Made by a program: the position numbers and the translations under genes. Positions 7,780 through 16,637 of a stretch of 64,000 nt of DNA are shown piece by piece. Numbering within the stretch: position 1 is the first letter of the stretch; each line of letters starts with the position of its first letter. This DNA comes from UBA4416 sp040389965 (GTDB taxonomy: Bacteria > Bacteroidota > Bacteroidia > B-17B0 > Aurantibacillaceae): the NCBI GenBank assembly GCA_040389965.1, contig JAZJZF010000018.1, forward strand, positions 1 through 64,000. Direction: 5' to 3'. The notes under the pieces are model-generated. The model was not told where the DNA came from, made no database searches, and saw only the letters and a program-made list of their open reading frames with translations.

Positions 7780-8834
7780 GAATTGTAATACTGGATAACA
7801 CCTTAGAAAAGCAATATGAGGAGTTTCTTCTTTCGGTTCCCGATTCCTTATTTTTTGCATCAAACAAACTTCGCAAGTTCCTGAAAGTTTTTCTAAAGGA
7901 ACAAGATGTTTATTTTCTGGCGATTGATCAGTCAGGAGAAATCAAAGCGGTACTCCCTTCTTTTCTTAAAATAAATAAAGAATCAGGAAATATACTTAAT
8001 TCACTTCCGTTTTATGGAAGTAACGGCGGCATCATTGAATCAGAACAAAATGATGAAGTGCGCCTGCTTTTACTAAGTGCATTTTATGAATATGCACAAA
8101 AAAATGACTGTGTTGCTACTACTATTATTTCATCGCCTTTAAATCCACTCGAAAGTTTTTATGAATCCAATACAGGCTATGATCTTAAGGATTCACGTAT
8201 TGGCCAGCTGACGCCATTACCGGATAAAGATGACGATACGGATGCTGCTGTTATGAAAACGATTCACTACAAAACACGTAACCTGGTTCGTAAAGCGCAG
8301 AAACTTGATATACTAATAGATGATGGAGCAGGAAATGAATACCTTGATTTTTTGATTGATACACATAAAGAAAATTTGGCTGCCATAGGTGGACTTGCGA
8401 AGCCGGATCATTTTTTTCGTTTAATTCCGGATCACTTTACATACGGAAAAGATTATAAGATCTATGCCGCAAAAAAAGACGGGCAACTCATTGCTGCCAT
8501 GTTGGTTTTTTATTTTAATAAAACTGTTGAATATTTTACACCGGTTATTAAAGCGGAATTTCGCAGTTCCCAACCTCTGAGTTTGCTCATTTTTGAGGGG
8601 ATGAAAGAGGCTGTTGCGGATGGTTACAAGTGGTGGAACTGGGGAGGTACCTGGGCAAGTCAGGGTGGTGTTTATCATTTCAAGAGCCAATGGGGTACAC
8701 AGGATAAAAATTACTATTACTACACAAAAATTCTGGATGAATCCATCCTTAAAAAAACGAAGGAGCAATTGTTGGATAACTATCCATACTTTTTTGTTGT
8801 TCCTTTTCATATACTTAAACCCGAATTAAACTAA
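7776..8834 (+). CDS. FemAB/GNAT-like acyl- or aminoacyl-transferase
   Basis: A 352-residue protein with the double-GNAT layout of the FemAB/BioF2-like group: an N-terminal half with S-L-F-F-A-S-N-K-L-R-K-F, a central RNLVRKAQKLDI segment, and a C-terminal half with KDGQLIAAMLVFY and K-W-W-N-W-G-G-T. FemAB enzymes move amino acids from tRNA to cell-wall precursors; relatives in polysaccharide loci probably acylate amino sugars. It begins inside the end of the preceding amidotransferase (ATGA overlap), indicating coupled translation. The proximity to an aminotransferase suggests that it acylates the new amino group. Donor and acceptor unknown. Confidence 0.75.
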   Translation: MRIVILDNTLEKQYEEFLLSVPDSLFFASNKLRKFLKVFLKEQDVYFLAIDQSGEIKAVLPSFLKINKESGNILNSLPFYGSNGGIIESEQNDEVRLLLLSAFYEYAQKNDCVATTIISSPLNPLESFYESNTGYDLKDSRIGQLTPLPDKDDDTDAAVMKTIHYKTRNLVRKAQKLDILIDDGAGNEYLDFLIDTHKENLAAIGGLAKPDHFFRLIPDHFTYGKDYKIYAAKKDGQLIAAMLVFYFNKTVEYFTPVIKAEFRSSQPLSLLIFEGMKEAVADGYKWWNWGGTWASQGGVYHFKSQWGTQDKNYYYYTKILDESILKKTKEQLLDNYPYFFVVPFHILKPELN

Positions 8835-8839
8835 AGATC

Positions 8840-9859
8840 ATGATTATTGTAACCGGCGCTACAGGCTTTGTTGGATTTTACCTCGTAAATCAATTAAATG
8901 CCGAAGGATTTAAAGTATTAGCTGTAGATAACAGTGGAGAAGAAGAGGCTGAGTATTTTAAAAAGAATGGAATTGACTTTATTAACGTTGATATTACAAA
9001 AGAAGAAGAATTTGATAAATTACCTACCAGCGATATTGAAGCATTTATTAATCTGGCTTGTGTGCAACCTGCTAACATGCCCGAAGAACACTATGATCCC
9101 GCAAAATATGTAAGTGTAAATGTTTTGGGTGTAACAAATATTTTTAAATTCTGCCAGAAAAATAATATTAAAAAAGTGTTGCACACCATTTCGCACAGGA
9201 ATGTGCAGGGCTTGTGGGAAAAAGGAGAGGTAATTAATGAGGAGTCGCCGCGGGCTATTAAATTTACAGGTAAATATTCTATGTTTAGTATTTCTGAAAG
9301 CGCAGCTGCCGACATTATTGAATATTTTAATCAGGACTATGGCATGAATGGTATTGTTTTCAGATTACCGTCTGTTTATGGTTATGGCCATCATGAAAGC
9401 TTTTTTAAAGATGGAAAAGTTGTAAAAACGGGCTTAGGCGTATTTATAGATAATGCCATTAATGGAGAGGTTTTTGAAATTTGGGGCGATAAAGATAATG
9501 GCCGGGATGTAGTTTATGTAAAAGATGTAGTTTCTGCTATCATCCTTGCCATTAAAAGTAAGCAGGCCAAAGGGATGTATAATATTGCTTCAGGTAAAAA
9601 ACTATCTCTGCAACAACAGGTAGACGGCGTTATCAACGTGTTTTCATCTAAAGAAAATCCTTCGAAAATTATTTATAAACCTGAAAAACCAAACTCTATT
9701 GATCCTTGTGTATATGATATCAGTAAAGCTAAAAAAGAATTAAACTGGGAACCAATGTATTCATTTGAAGACATCCTGATTGATTACAAGAAAGAAATGG
9801 ATAGTGGAAAATGGGGTTTTCTTTTAGAGCGAAAAAAAAGAATGGTAAATGAAAATTAA
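8840..9859 (+). CDS. Epimerase-like SDR protein without the catalytic Lys
   Basis: Extended SDR fold of 339 residues with NAD motif VTGATGFVGF at 4-13, a L-A-C-V-Q-P segment near 72-77 and Y-V-K-D-V-V near 222. At the active site the expected Tyr-x3-Lys reads Tyr146-S-M-F-Ser150, and the Ser-rich strand reads HTISHRNVQG instead of SSxxVYG. NAD binding may be kept, but ordinary epimerase or dehydratase chemistry is doubtful. The codons are clean and the rest of the protein is intact, so this looks like a diverged family member rather than decay. It is followed by an acyltransferase in the same operon. Function unassigned. Confidence 0.8.
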   Translation: MIIVTGATGFVGFYLVNQLNAEGFKVLAVDNSGEEEAEYFKKNGIDFINVDITKEEEFDKLPTSDIEAFINLACVQPANMPEEHYDPAKYVSVNVLGVTNIFKFCQKNNIKKVLHTISHRNVQGLWEKGEVINEESPRAIKFTGKYSMFSISESAAADIIEYFNQDYGMNGIVFRLPSVYGYGHHESFFKDGKVVKTGLGVFIDNAINGEVFEIWGDKDNGRDVVYVKDVVSAIILAIKSKQAKGMYNIASGKKLSLQQQVDGVINVFSSKENPSKIIYKPEKPNSIDPCVYDISKAKKELNWEPMYSFEDILIDYKKEMDSGKWGFLLERKKRMVNEN

Positions 9860-9883
9860 TTAATAAACTATAAATCAGTAATT

Positions 9884-10459
9884 ATGAATAACAATATGTA
9901 TGGAACGTTTCCCGGAAATGAATTTTTAGGAGACAATGTAAAAGGTCTGTTAAAAAAATGTAGCGATACAGCTAAAATATTTCCTTTAGCAAAATTATGC
10001 AAACCGGAAGTTATTGAAATTGGAGATATGGCGCGAATTCATGACTTTGTATTTATGTGGGGAGGATTAGGAATTAAAATAGGAAGATACAATGACATAC
10101 AGCCATTTGTAAACATCTGGGGTGGAGGAGAATTAGTAATGGGAGATTTTATTTCAGTAGGCGGCGGTTCTCAATTGCTAACTGCTACTTACGATTACAG
10201 AGGTTACCGAATGGTTGATGGTTTGCCTGAAGATCAAACGAATACCTTGTTTGGGAAACTGGTAGTAGAAAATGATGTTTATATTGGTGTTAACTGCACC
10301 ATTATGCCAAATGTTACGATAGGCGAAGGAGCTGTTATTGGTGGCGGAAGCTTTGTAAATAAAGATTGTGAACCATGGGGAATTTATGTAGGCAGTCCTG
10401 CTAAAAAAATTGGTGAAAGACCAAGATTAAAAGAACATATTCAAAACTGGAAAGGTTAA
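9884..10459 (+). CDS. Hexapeptide-repeat (left-handed beta-helix) acyltransferase
   Basis: A 191-residue member of the LbH acyltransferase family, close in size to maltose/galactoside O-acetyltransferases and WbbJ-like proteins. Hexapeptide repeats are visible as I-G-R-Y-N-D-I-Q, V-M-G-D-F-I-S-V and, in the C-terminal half, V-Y-I-G-V-N-C-T-I-M-P-N-V-T-I-G-E-G-A-V-I-G-G-G-S, ending with the typical Y-V-G-S-P-A-K-K-I-G. It probably adds an acetyl group to a sugar hydroxyl or amine in the cytoplasm. Spacing of 24 bases on each side keeps it in the operon. Acceptor sugar unknown. Confidence 0.88.
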   Translation: MNNNMYGTFPGNEFLGDNVKGLLKKCSDTAKIFPLAKLCKPEVIEIGDMARIHDFVFMWGGLGIKIGRYNDIQPFVNIWGGGELVMGDFISVGGGSQLLTATYDYRGYRMVDGLPEDQTNTLFGKLVVENDVYIGVNCTIMPNVTIGEGAVIGGGSFVNKDCEPWGIYVGSPAKKIGERPRLKEHIQNWKG

Positions 10460-10483
10460 ACCCTTAGGTGTTATTGTAATTAG

Positions 10484-11830
10484 ATGATAAAAAAACTTCT
10501 TTTTAAGCTAAGTCAAACGAAATTCTTTGAAACTATTTTAAGGCAGTATTGGCTGTATTCATTAAAAAGAAAGAAGCATTTATTTATTCATGCAGAGAAA
10601 AAACCCAGGCTTTTTTGGGGTCCCGTGCCATTAATCAATAATAAATATTGGTCTAATTCTTTAAAAGAAATTGGGTATGTTAGTAATACGATCATGCACG
10701 ATTATTATGCTACCATTCATAAAAAGGAAGATTTTGATATTTATTTTACTGACATTATTAAGCAATATAAGTCCGCTATTTTCCCTAATGTCATTGCTAA
10801 ACTGTATCATAAATTATTTTTGTTTGAATACCTGCTTTTTAATTACGACATTTTTACGATTCCATTCACAGGGTTGCTTTATGGAGGAACACCTCTTGAG
10901 AAGTTCGAACTTGACACTTTAAGAATGTTGGGCAAAAAAATTGTTGTCATTCCTTATGGCGGAGACGCTTATATGTATTCGAAGATCAAGAGCACAAGCC
11001 TTCAGCAAGCACTTTTATTTTCGTATCCGGAAGCAGGAAAAATAGAAGCAGGTATTGAACATAATGTGAAGTTTTGGCAAAAAAATGCGGATGCCATAGT
11101 GGTTGATTTTATGGTAGATGGCCAAACAAGATGGGATGTTTTGCCATGTAATATTTTAGTGATAGATCATGAATTATGGCAACTCAAAAAAACGTATAGC
11201 GATTGTGATGGCATAAATGGTGTGGTTAATATTGTACATTCGCCAAATCACAGGGGTTTTAAAGGGACAGAGTTTGTTATTGAAGCAGTTAGGCAACTAA
11301 AAGAAGAAGGACTAAAAATAAACCTGATCTTGCTAGAAAAAGTTCAGAATGACGAAGTAAGAAGAGTATTCAGAGAAGATGCGGATATTTTAGTGGAGCA
11401 ACTGATTTTAGGATATGCTTTAAATGCAATAGAAGGTATGGCCAGTGGATTGCCGGTACTTTCAAATTTAAGTAATGAGGAATACATAAGGATTTTCAGA
11501 AGGTATTCTTATTTAAATGAGTGTCCTATTATTACTTCTACTCCCGAAAATGTGAAAGAAAATTTGAGGGTCTTAGTGAGAAATCCGGACTTAAGAAAAG
11601 AACTTGGCTTAGCTTCAAGAAAATATACCGAAAAATACCATTCAAACCCAACCGCTCAGTTTATGTTTGAGAATATCTATGATAAGGTTTGGTATAATAA
11701 AGATGTTGATCTGTTGAAGTTATTCCATCCGCTTAATCCAAATTCATTTAATAACAAAAGCCCTTTGATAGAGCATCCCTTAGTTGAAAATCAAATCCCT
11801 TCAGAATTATTAAAGACATTAAATAATTAA
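10484..11830 (+). CDS. Glycosyltransferase, GT-B fold (paralogue of the 13.6 kb gene)
   Basis: A 448-residue predicted cytoplasmic glycosyltransferase. Its C-terminal half carries I-V-H-S-P-N-H-R-G-F-K-G-T, a donor-binding-like run Q-L-I-L-G-Y-A-L-N-A-I-E-G-M-A-S-G near 312-328, and a following N-E-E-Y; this pattern fits GT4-like GT-B enzymes. The same arrangement (H-x-P-x-H-R-x-x-K-G-T, then A-D-I-L-x-x-Q-L, then E-x-x-x-x-G) recurs in the protein at 13648-14880, so the two are probably paralogues adding different residues. The N-terminal region has a segment V-I-P-Y-G-G-D-A-Y. Sugar and linkage unknown. Confidence 0.78.
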   Translation: MIKKLLFKLSQTKFFETILRQYWLYSLKRKKHLFIHAEKKPRLFWGPVPLINNKYWSNSLKEIGYVSNTIMHDYYATIHKKEDFDIYFTDIIKQYKSAIFPNVIAKLYHKLFLFEYLLFNYDIFTIPFTGLLYGGTPLEKFELDTLRMLGKKIVVIPYGGDAYMYSKIKSTSLQQALLFSYPEAGKIEAGIEHNVKFWQKNADAIVVDFMVDGQTRWDVLPCNILVIDHELWQLKKTYSDCDGINGVVNIVHSPNHRGFKGTEFVIEAVRQLKEEGLKINLILLEKVQNDEVRRVFREDADILVEQLILGYALNAIEGMASGLPVLSNLSNEEYIRIFRRYSYLNECPIITSTPENVKENLRVLVRNPDLRKELGLASRKYTEKYHSNPTAQFMFENIYDKVWYNKDVDLLKLFHPLNPNSFNNKSPLIEHPLVENQIPSELLKTLNN

Positions 11831-11831
11831 A

Positions 11832-12689
11832 TTGAAAAATATTTTAATAACCGGGTGCAACGGATTAATAGGAGAGTCCCTGATTTCAGAATTGAAAAAA
11901 GAGGCATCTGTGAATCTATATGGTATAGGGAGATCGAGTAAAACTCTTCCTGATACGTTTCATATTGATTTAGAAGAAAATTGGGACGATAGTCATCTTC
12001 CGGAGCAGATGGATGTCATTATTCATTTAGCTCAGTCTGAAAAGTTTCGTGATTTCCCCCAAAGCTCTGCAGAAGTGTTTAATGTAAACACGGTTAGTAC
12101 TTTAAAATTATTGGAGTATGCCCGAAAATCGGGTGTAAAAAAATTCATTTACGCTTCTTCCGGTGGGGTTTATGGAAATAGTGATATAGGTTTTAATGAA
12201 GAATCGCCTTTACAGCCAAACAAAGATCTTGGCTTTTATTTAACCACAAAATTTTGCTCAGAGTTATTAGTAGGGAACTATATTTCCTTTTTTGATGTTA
12301 ATATTTTGCGTTTCTTTTTTGTTTATGGCGAAAATCAACGTAAAAATATGCTTATCCCACGGTTGATCGAATCTGTGAAGAATCATAAAGCTATTACTCT
12401 CCAGGGAGAAGAAGGAATAAAAATAAACCCTGTATACGTCAAAGACGCTTCAGAGGCAATCATAAAAATTATAGATAAGAAAGGTTCTTTTAATATTAAT
12501 ATAGGTGGTAATGAGGTTATATCTATTAAAAAACTGACCGAATTAATTGGGAAAGTTTTAAATATAGAACCTGTTTTTGAATATCAGCAATCTGAAGCTA
12601 AAAATCTGATAGGCGATATTTCAAAAATGAAAGAGTTCTACTCTCCTGTGTTTAGTATTGAACAGGCTTTAAAAAACATGATCTTATAA
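11832..12689 (+). CDS. NAD-dependent epimerase/dehydratase, TTG start
   Basis: Short extended-SDR protein of 285 residues. It begins at TTG 11832, one base after the previous stop; translation from there gives K-N-I-L-I-T-G-C-N-G-L-I-G, putting the Rossmann glycine motif immediately at the N-terminus as expected, so TTG is well supported and no ATG precedes the fold. The active-site strand YASSGGVYGNS is near 107-117 and Tyr-x3-Lys occurs as FYLTTK near 135-140. Probably a 4-epimerase or 4-reductase acting on a nucleotide sugar of the locus. The next gene follows after 9 bases. Confidence 0.85.
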   Translation: MKNILITGCNGLIGESLISELKKEASVNLYGIGRSSKTLPDTFHIDLEENWDDSHLPEQMDVIIHLAQSEKFRDFPQSSAEVFNVNTVSTLKLLEYARKSGVKKFIYASSGGVYGNSDIGFNEESPLQPNKDLGFYLTTKFCSELLVGNYISFFDVNILRFFFVYGENQRKNMLIPRLIESVKNHKAITLQGEEGIKINPVYVKDASEAIIKIIDKKGSFNINIGGNEVISIKKLTELIGKVLNIEPVFEYQQSEAKNLIGDISKMKEFYSPVFSIEQALKNMIL

Positions 12690-12698
12690 AAAGTAAAA

Positions 12699-13577
12699 AT
12701 GGATAATAATACAGCAAAAAGCTTTTTCGATAAATGGCATAAAAATAAAGATCTTGCTTTTCAAAACACATTAAAGGAAGGTTCGGATATTCAAAACTGG
12801 ATCCTTACAAGAAATGGATGGAATACACCAAAAGGTTTGCAGGAATTTTTGAGCGATAAAAAAACTATTTTGGATGCAGGGTGTGGCAATGGTCGTGTTA
12901 CGGCGTTATTAACTATTAATGCACCTAAAGATTCGCAGATTACGGGAATAGATCTTACCGCTGCTGATGTGGCAAAAGAGAACCTTGAAGGAATGGACAA
13001 CGTGTCTTTTTTCACTAAGGATCTCATGGAAAATAATTCGGATGTTGGTAAATTCGATTTTATCTATTGTCAGGAAGTATTGCATCACACCAACAATCCT
13101 TTACAATCGTTTTCTAACCTGGTAAAAAATAATTTGGCTGATAAAGGAAAAATAGCCATTTATGTGTATAAGAAAAAAGCGCCTTTAAGAGAGTTTACAG
13201 ACGATTTTATACGGGATAAAATAGCAGGTATGCCTTATGAAGAGGCCATGAAGCATTGTAATCAAATTACGGAGTTTTCGAAAAATCTTTCGCAACAAAA
13301 AGAAGAGTTTTACTGCCCTGAAATTGAATTATTAGGTATTCCGGCAGGTAATTATACTCCACAACGCTTTATATATCACTTTTTCATGAAGTGCTTTTGG
13401 AATAATGAACTTGATTTTGAGCAGAATTCAGCTATAAACTATGACTGGTATCATCCTCAAAACTGCACAAGACATACGATGGAAGAAATTAAAGAATGGT
13501 ACACATCTAATAATTTGGAAATAACCCATGCTTATGAGGATTTCTATGGTATTACGATGCATGGCATTAAAAAATAA
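12699..13577 (+). CDS. Class I SAM-dependent methyltransferase
   Basis: A 292-residue methyltransferase. SAM motif I is ILDAGCGNGRVTALL near 63-77, the acidic residue after strand two is in T-G-I-D-L-T, and motif IV region F-D-F-I-Y-C-Q-E-V-L-H-H-T lies near 119-131. In Wzt-dependent polymers methylation of a terminal sugar can cap the chain and be read by the Wzt C-terminal domain; this protein is therefore a candidate capping enzyme, though it could equally methylate an internal sugar. Followed by 70 bases without a gene, in which I see no clear terminator or promoter. Confidence 0.83.
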   Translation: MDNNTAKSFFDKWHKNKDLAFQNTLKEGSDIQNWILTRNGWNTPKGLQEFLSDKKTILDAGCGNGRVTALLTINAPKDSQITGIDLTAADVAKENLEGMDNVSFFTKDLMENNSDVGKFDFIYCQEVLHHTNNPLQSFSNLVKNNLADKGKIAIYVYKKKAPLREFTDDFIRDKIAGMPYEEAMKHCNQITEFSKNLSQQKEEFYCPEIELLGIPAGNYTPQRFIYHFFMKCFWNNELDFEQNSAINYDWYHPQNCTRHTMEEIKEWYTSNNLEITHAYEDFYGITMHGIKK

Positions 13578-13647
13578 TTTCACAGGTAACAAAGATTATT
13601 AATTATCCAATAGCATATTCCGATACTTTTTTTAACGCTGTTTGCAA

Positions 13648-14880
13648 ATGAGAATTTTTCTTGGTTTGGCAAATATTGCGTCTATGTATACTGATTTAAA
13701 GCAGTCGTTTGAAGCAAGAGGCGTGGAAACGTTTATTGTGAACAAAAATTTTACGGAGAAAATAATTACTGATTATTCTGACTTTAATATAGAAAAAGCA
13801 AAAAAAAGGGTAACACGTTTTAAACCCTATTGGCTTGGAGTAAGGGCTAAATCATTTTGGGACAGGAAGGTGGATCAATACATATTTGAAAAGGCACTCA
13901 AAAAATGTGATGTATTTATTTTTTTCTGGGATACTTTCAAAATGGATTTCTCAGATCTTGAAAAAATAAAAAAAGAAGGGAAAATACTTATCAATGTATT
14001 TGTTGGCGATGATGTGAGATGGTACTATTCGATGGAGCAGGAATTTAAAAAATATAAATTATTGCCCATAGAATACGGCGAGGATTATAATTATACCGTG
14101 CAAGCCCTGGATAGAAAATTAAAATACATTCGTACCGTAGAAAAATATTCAGACCATATATTCAGCAGGTTAGATCAGGCTCAGCTTGAATTGCGGCCTT
14201 ATTATCGTTGGAATATGATGGTTCCCGCTGCTAATTTTAAGGAAAATACTTCTCAAAGAAAAACGAAACCTGTTGTAGCACATGCCCCAAGTCATCGTGC
14301 TATAAAAGGTACCGCGTATGTATTGGAAGCATTTCAAAAGCTTAAGGACGAAGGAATTGAGTTTGACCCTCTTTTAATTGAAAACGTGTCGAATAAAGAA
14401 GCAATAGAAATGTATGCAAATGCTGATATTTTAATTGACCAGTTATTATGCCCCGGCACGGGCAAACTGGCTACAGAGGCATTGGCTTGCGGAACTATCG
14501 TTATGGGGCATATGGCATATGATACATACCCGCAAAAGAACCCGCAGAAATGCCCTATCATTGATGTGAACCCAAATACATTATACACCAAACTAAAGGA
14601 ATTAATTTTGGATTACGATTTCCGCAAAGTACATGCCGCAAAAGGCAAACCCTATGTAGAGAAGTATCTGGATGTAAATTATTTTTGCGATAAGGTCTTA
14701 GGTTTAGTTAATGGAGAGCAAATACCATATGACTATGAGCCGGATTTTTTCAGGGAATATTTTATTCCTGAATCTGAAGAGAGTTTACCGGTATATAATA
14801 AATGGACAAAATTTGTATCAGATAATAGTTGGTATAAAGACCGGGTAAAAGCCGGAGAAAGGAATGGACTGATTTTTTAA
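13648..14880 (+). CDS. Glycosyltransferase, GT-B fold (paralogue of the 10.5 kb gene)
   Basis: Predicted glycosyltransferase of about 410 residues. I start at ATG 13648 (M-R-I-F-L-G-L-A-N-I-A-S); an in-frame TTG lies two codons upstream. C-terminal motifs are A-H-A-P-S-H-R-A-I-K-G-T, L-L-I-E-N-V-S-N-K-E-A and A-D-I-L-I-D-Q-L-L-C-P-G-T-G-K-L-A-T-E-A-L-A-C-G, the last being the donor-sugar region of GT4-like enzymes. The same blocks appear in the gene at 10484-11830. The C-terminal 60 residues, acidic and aromatic, are not recognised. Two bases separate it from the second AsnB-like gene. Confidence 0.78.
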   Translation: MRIFLGLANIASMYTDLKQSFEARGVETFIVNKNFTEKIITDYSDFNIEKAKKRVTRFKPYWLGVRAKSFWDRKVDQYIFEKALKKCDVFIFFWDTFKMDFSDLEKIKKEGKILINVFVGDDVRWYYSMEQEFKKYKLLPIEYGEDYNYTVQALDRKLKYIRTVEKYSDHIFSRLDQAQLELRPYYRWNMMVPAANFKENTSQRKTKPVVAHAPSHRAIKGTAYVLEAFQKLKDEGIEFDPLLIENVSNKEAIEMYANADILIDQLLCPGTGKLATEALACGTIVMGHMAYDTYPQKNPQKCPIIDVNPNTLYTKLKELILDYDFRKVHAAKGKPYVEKYLDVNYFCDKVLGLVNGEQIPYDYEPDFFREYFIPESEESLPVYNKWTKFVSDNSWYKDRVKAGERNGLIF

Positions 14881-14882
14881 GT

Positions 14883-16628
14883 ATGTGCGGAATAGCTGGA
14901 ATAGTAAAATTTAATCAATCATCTGTAGACGGAGGCGATGTAAAGCGTATGACAGATGCTATTGTTCATAGAGGGCCTGATGGAGAAGGCCAATGGACAA
15001 ATAGCAATGGAAATGTCGGGCTTGGCCATAGAAGGTTATCTATTATTGATCTAAGTGAGAATGGCAAGCAACCTATGCATTACGCAGACAATAGGTATAG
15101 TATTACGTTTAACGGAGAGATTTACAATTATATTGAATTAAAAAAAGTTCTTTTGTCAAAAGGTTATCAATTCAGATCGGAGAGTGATACAGAAGTTTTG
15201 ATGGCCTTGTATGATCACAAGAAAGAAAAATGTCTGGATGAGTTAGACGGAATGTTCGCCTTTGCTATTTGGGACGAAAAAGAACAAATCTTATTTTGCG
15301 CACGCGATCGTTTTGGAGAAAAACCTTTTTATTATAGCTATACTCCTGAAAATGGATTTTATTTTGCCTCCGAAATGAAGGCACTCTGGGCTGCAGGTAT
15401 TGAGAAATCGACCGACCGGGAAATGCTATCTATCTATTTACAAACCGGAAATGTATATGATAGCAAAGATCTTTCAAGGACATTTTATAAAAACATAAAA
15501 CACCTGGATAATGCCCATTATCTTATTATTAAAGCCAATAAGCAAATAGTTATTCAGAACTATTATAACCTGGACAATATAAAGGTTAATAAAAATATTA
15601 CAAGAGCGCAGGTCACTGAAAAATTTTACGATCTATTATATAACAGTGTCAATTTAAGACTTAGGTCTGATGTACCTGTTGGTTCAAGTCTTTCCGGAGG
15701 ACTCGATTCTTCAAGTATTGTGATGCTTATTGATAAAATCAAAGGGGACGCGCAAAATCAAAATACATTTTCTGCGCGATTTTCGAACTACGATAAAGAT
15801 GAAGGCAAGCATATTGATGAAGTTTTAAAGTCTTGTAAAAACATCACGGGTCACGAAGTATGGCCGCAGGGCGATGATATGTTAACTGAGTTTGATAAAA
15901 TAATTTTTCATCAGGAAGAGCCTTTTATGTCTGCCAGCATTTATGCACAATGGAAAGTAATGGAAAAAGCAAAGAAAGAAGGCATTATTGTTTTGCTTGA
16001 TGGACAGGGTGCTGACGAATACCTGGCAGGTTATCTGCCATATTATAGCCTTTACTTACAACAGTCCTATTTTAATAACTATAAATTGTATGATGCCGAA
16101 TGGCATAGTTACAGAAAACTAAGAGGTGTAGATCTTAAACGTTTTGAGGATAATGAAACTCTTCAAATGAAATTAGGGCGCTACAAACGTAAATTGCTCA
16201 ATCAGCCTATGCCTTATAGCGAAAGCGCATTGACCGACAAATTAAAAGGAGATATGTTACATACAAATCTCAAGGAACTTTTAAGGTACGCTGATAGGAA
16301 TGCAATGGCACATTCGCGCGAAGTGCGTCTGCCTTTCTTAAGTCATCATTTGGTAGAATTTGTATTTTCCTTACCTGACGAATTTAAATTGCATGAAGGC
16401 TGGACAAAATGGATTTTGAGAGAATCCATGAAAGAGGTTTTACCACCTTCCATAACATGGCGGGTTGATAAAATTGGTTACGAGCCACCACAATCGTCTT
16501 GGCTTAAAAGCCCTGATTGGTTAAAGCAAATACAAAAAGGAAAAGAAATAGCCGATTCATTTGAGATCAAAAGAGACGATAAAAATGATTGGACGCATTT
16601 AATGATCAGTAAATTTTTTAATAATTAA
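14883..16628 (+). CDS. Asparagine-synthetase-like amidotransferase 2
   Basis: Two-domain class II amidotransferase of 581 residues. Cys2 nucleophile (MCGIAGIV), RGPDGEG, GHRRLSIIDLS, the intact glutamine-binding FNGEIYNY, and SDTEV complete the glutaminase domain; the synthetase domain carries the pyrophosphatase loop LSGGLDSSS near 263-271 and DGQGADEYLAGY near 375. Unlike copy 1, the glutamine-site Glu is present. It shares the domain plan with the genes at 5881 and 28059 but the three are clearly divergent, so they probably act on different acceptors. In this context, amidation of a hexuronic acid or related carboxyl sugar is the likely reaction. Confidence 0.88.
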   Translation: MCGIAGIVKFNQSSVDGGDVKRMTDAIVHRGPDGEGQWTNSNGNVGLGHRRLSIIDLSENGKQPMHYADNRYSITFNGEIYNYIELKKVLLSKGYQFRSESDTEVLMALYDHKKEKCLDELDGMFAFAIWDEKEQILFCARDRFGEKPFYYSYTPENGFYFASEMKALWAAGIEKSTDREMLSIYLQTGNVYDSKDLSRTFYKNIKHLDNAHYLIIKANKQIVIQNYYNLDNIKVNKNITRAQVTEKFYDLLYNSVNLRLRSDVPVGSSLSGGLDSSSIVMLIDKIKGDAQNQNTFSARFSNYDKDEGKHIDEVLKSCKNITGHEVWPQGDDMLTEFDKIIFHQEEPFMSASIYAQWKVMEKAKKEGIIVLLDGQGADEYLAGYLPYYSLYLQQSYFNNYKLYDAEWHSYRKLRGVDLKRFEDNETLQMKLGRYKRKLLNQPMPYSESALTDKLKGDMLHTNLKELLRYADRNAMAHSREVRLPFLSHHLVEFVFSLPDEFKLHEGWTKWILRESMKEVLPPSITWRVDKIGYEPPQSSWLKSPDWLKQIQKGKEIADSFEIKRDDKNDWTHLMISKFFNN

Positions 16629-16637
16629 AAGGTCTAA

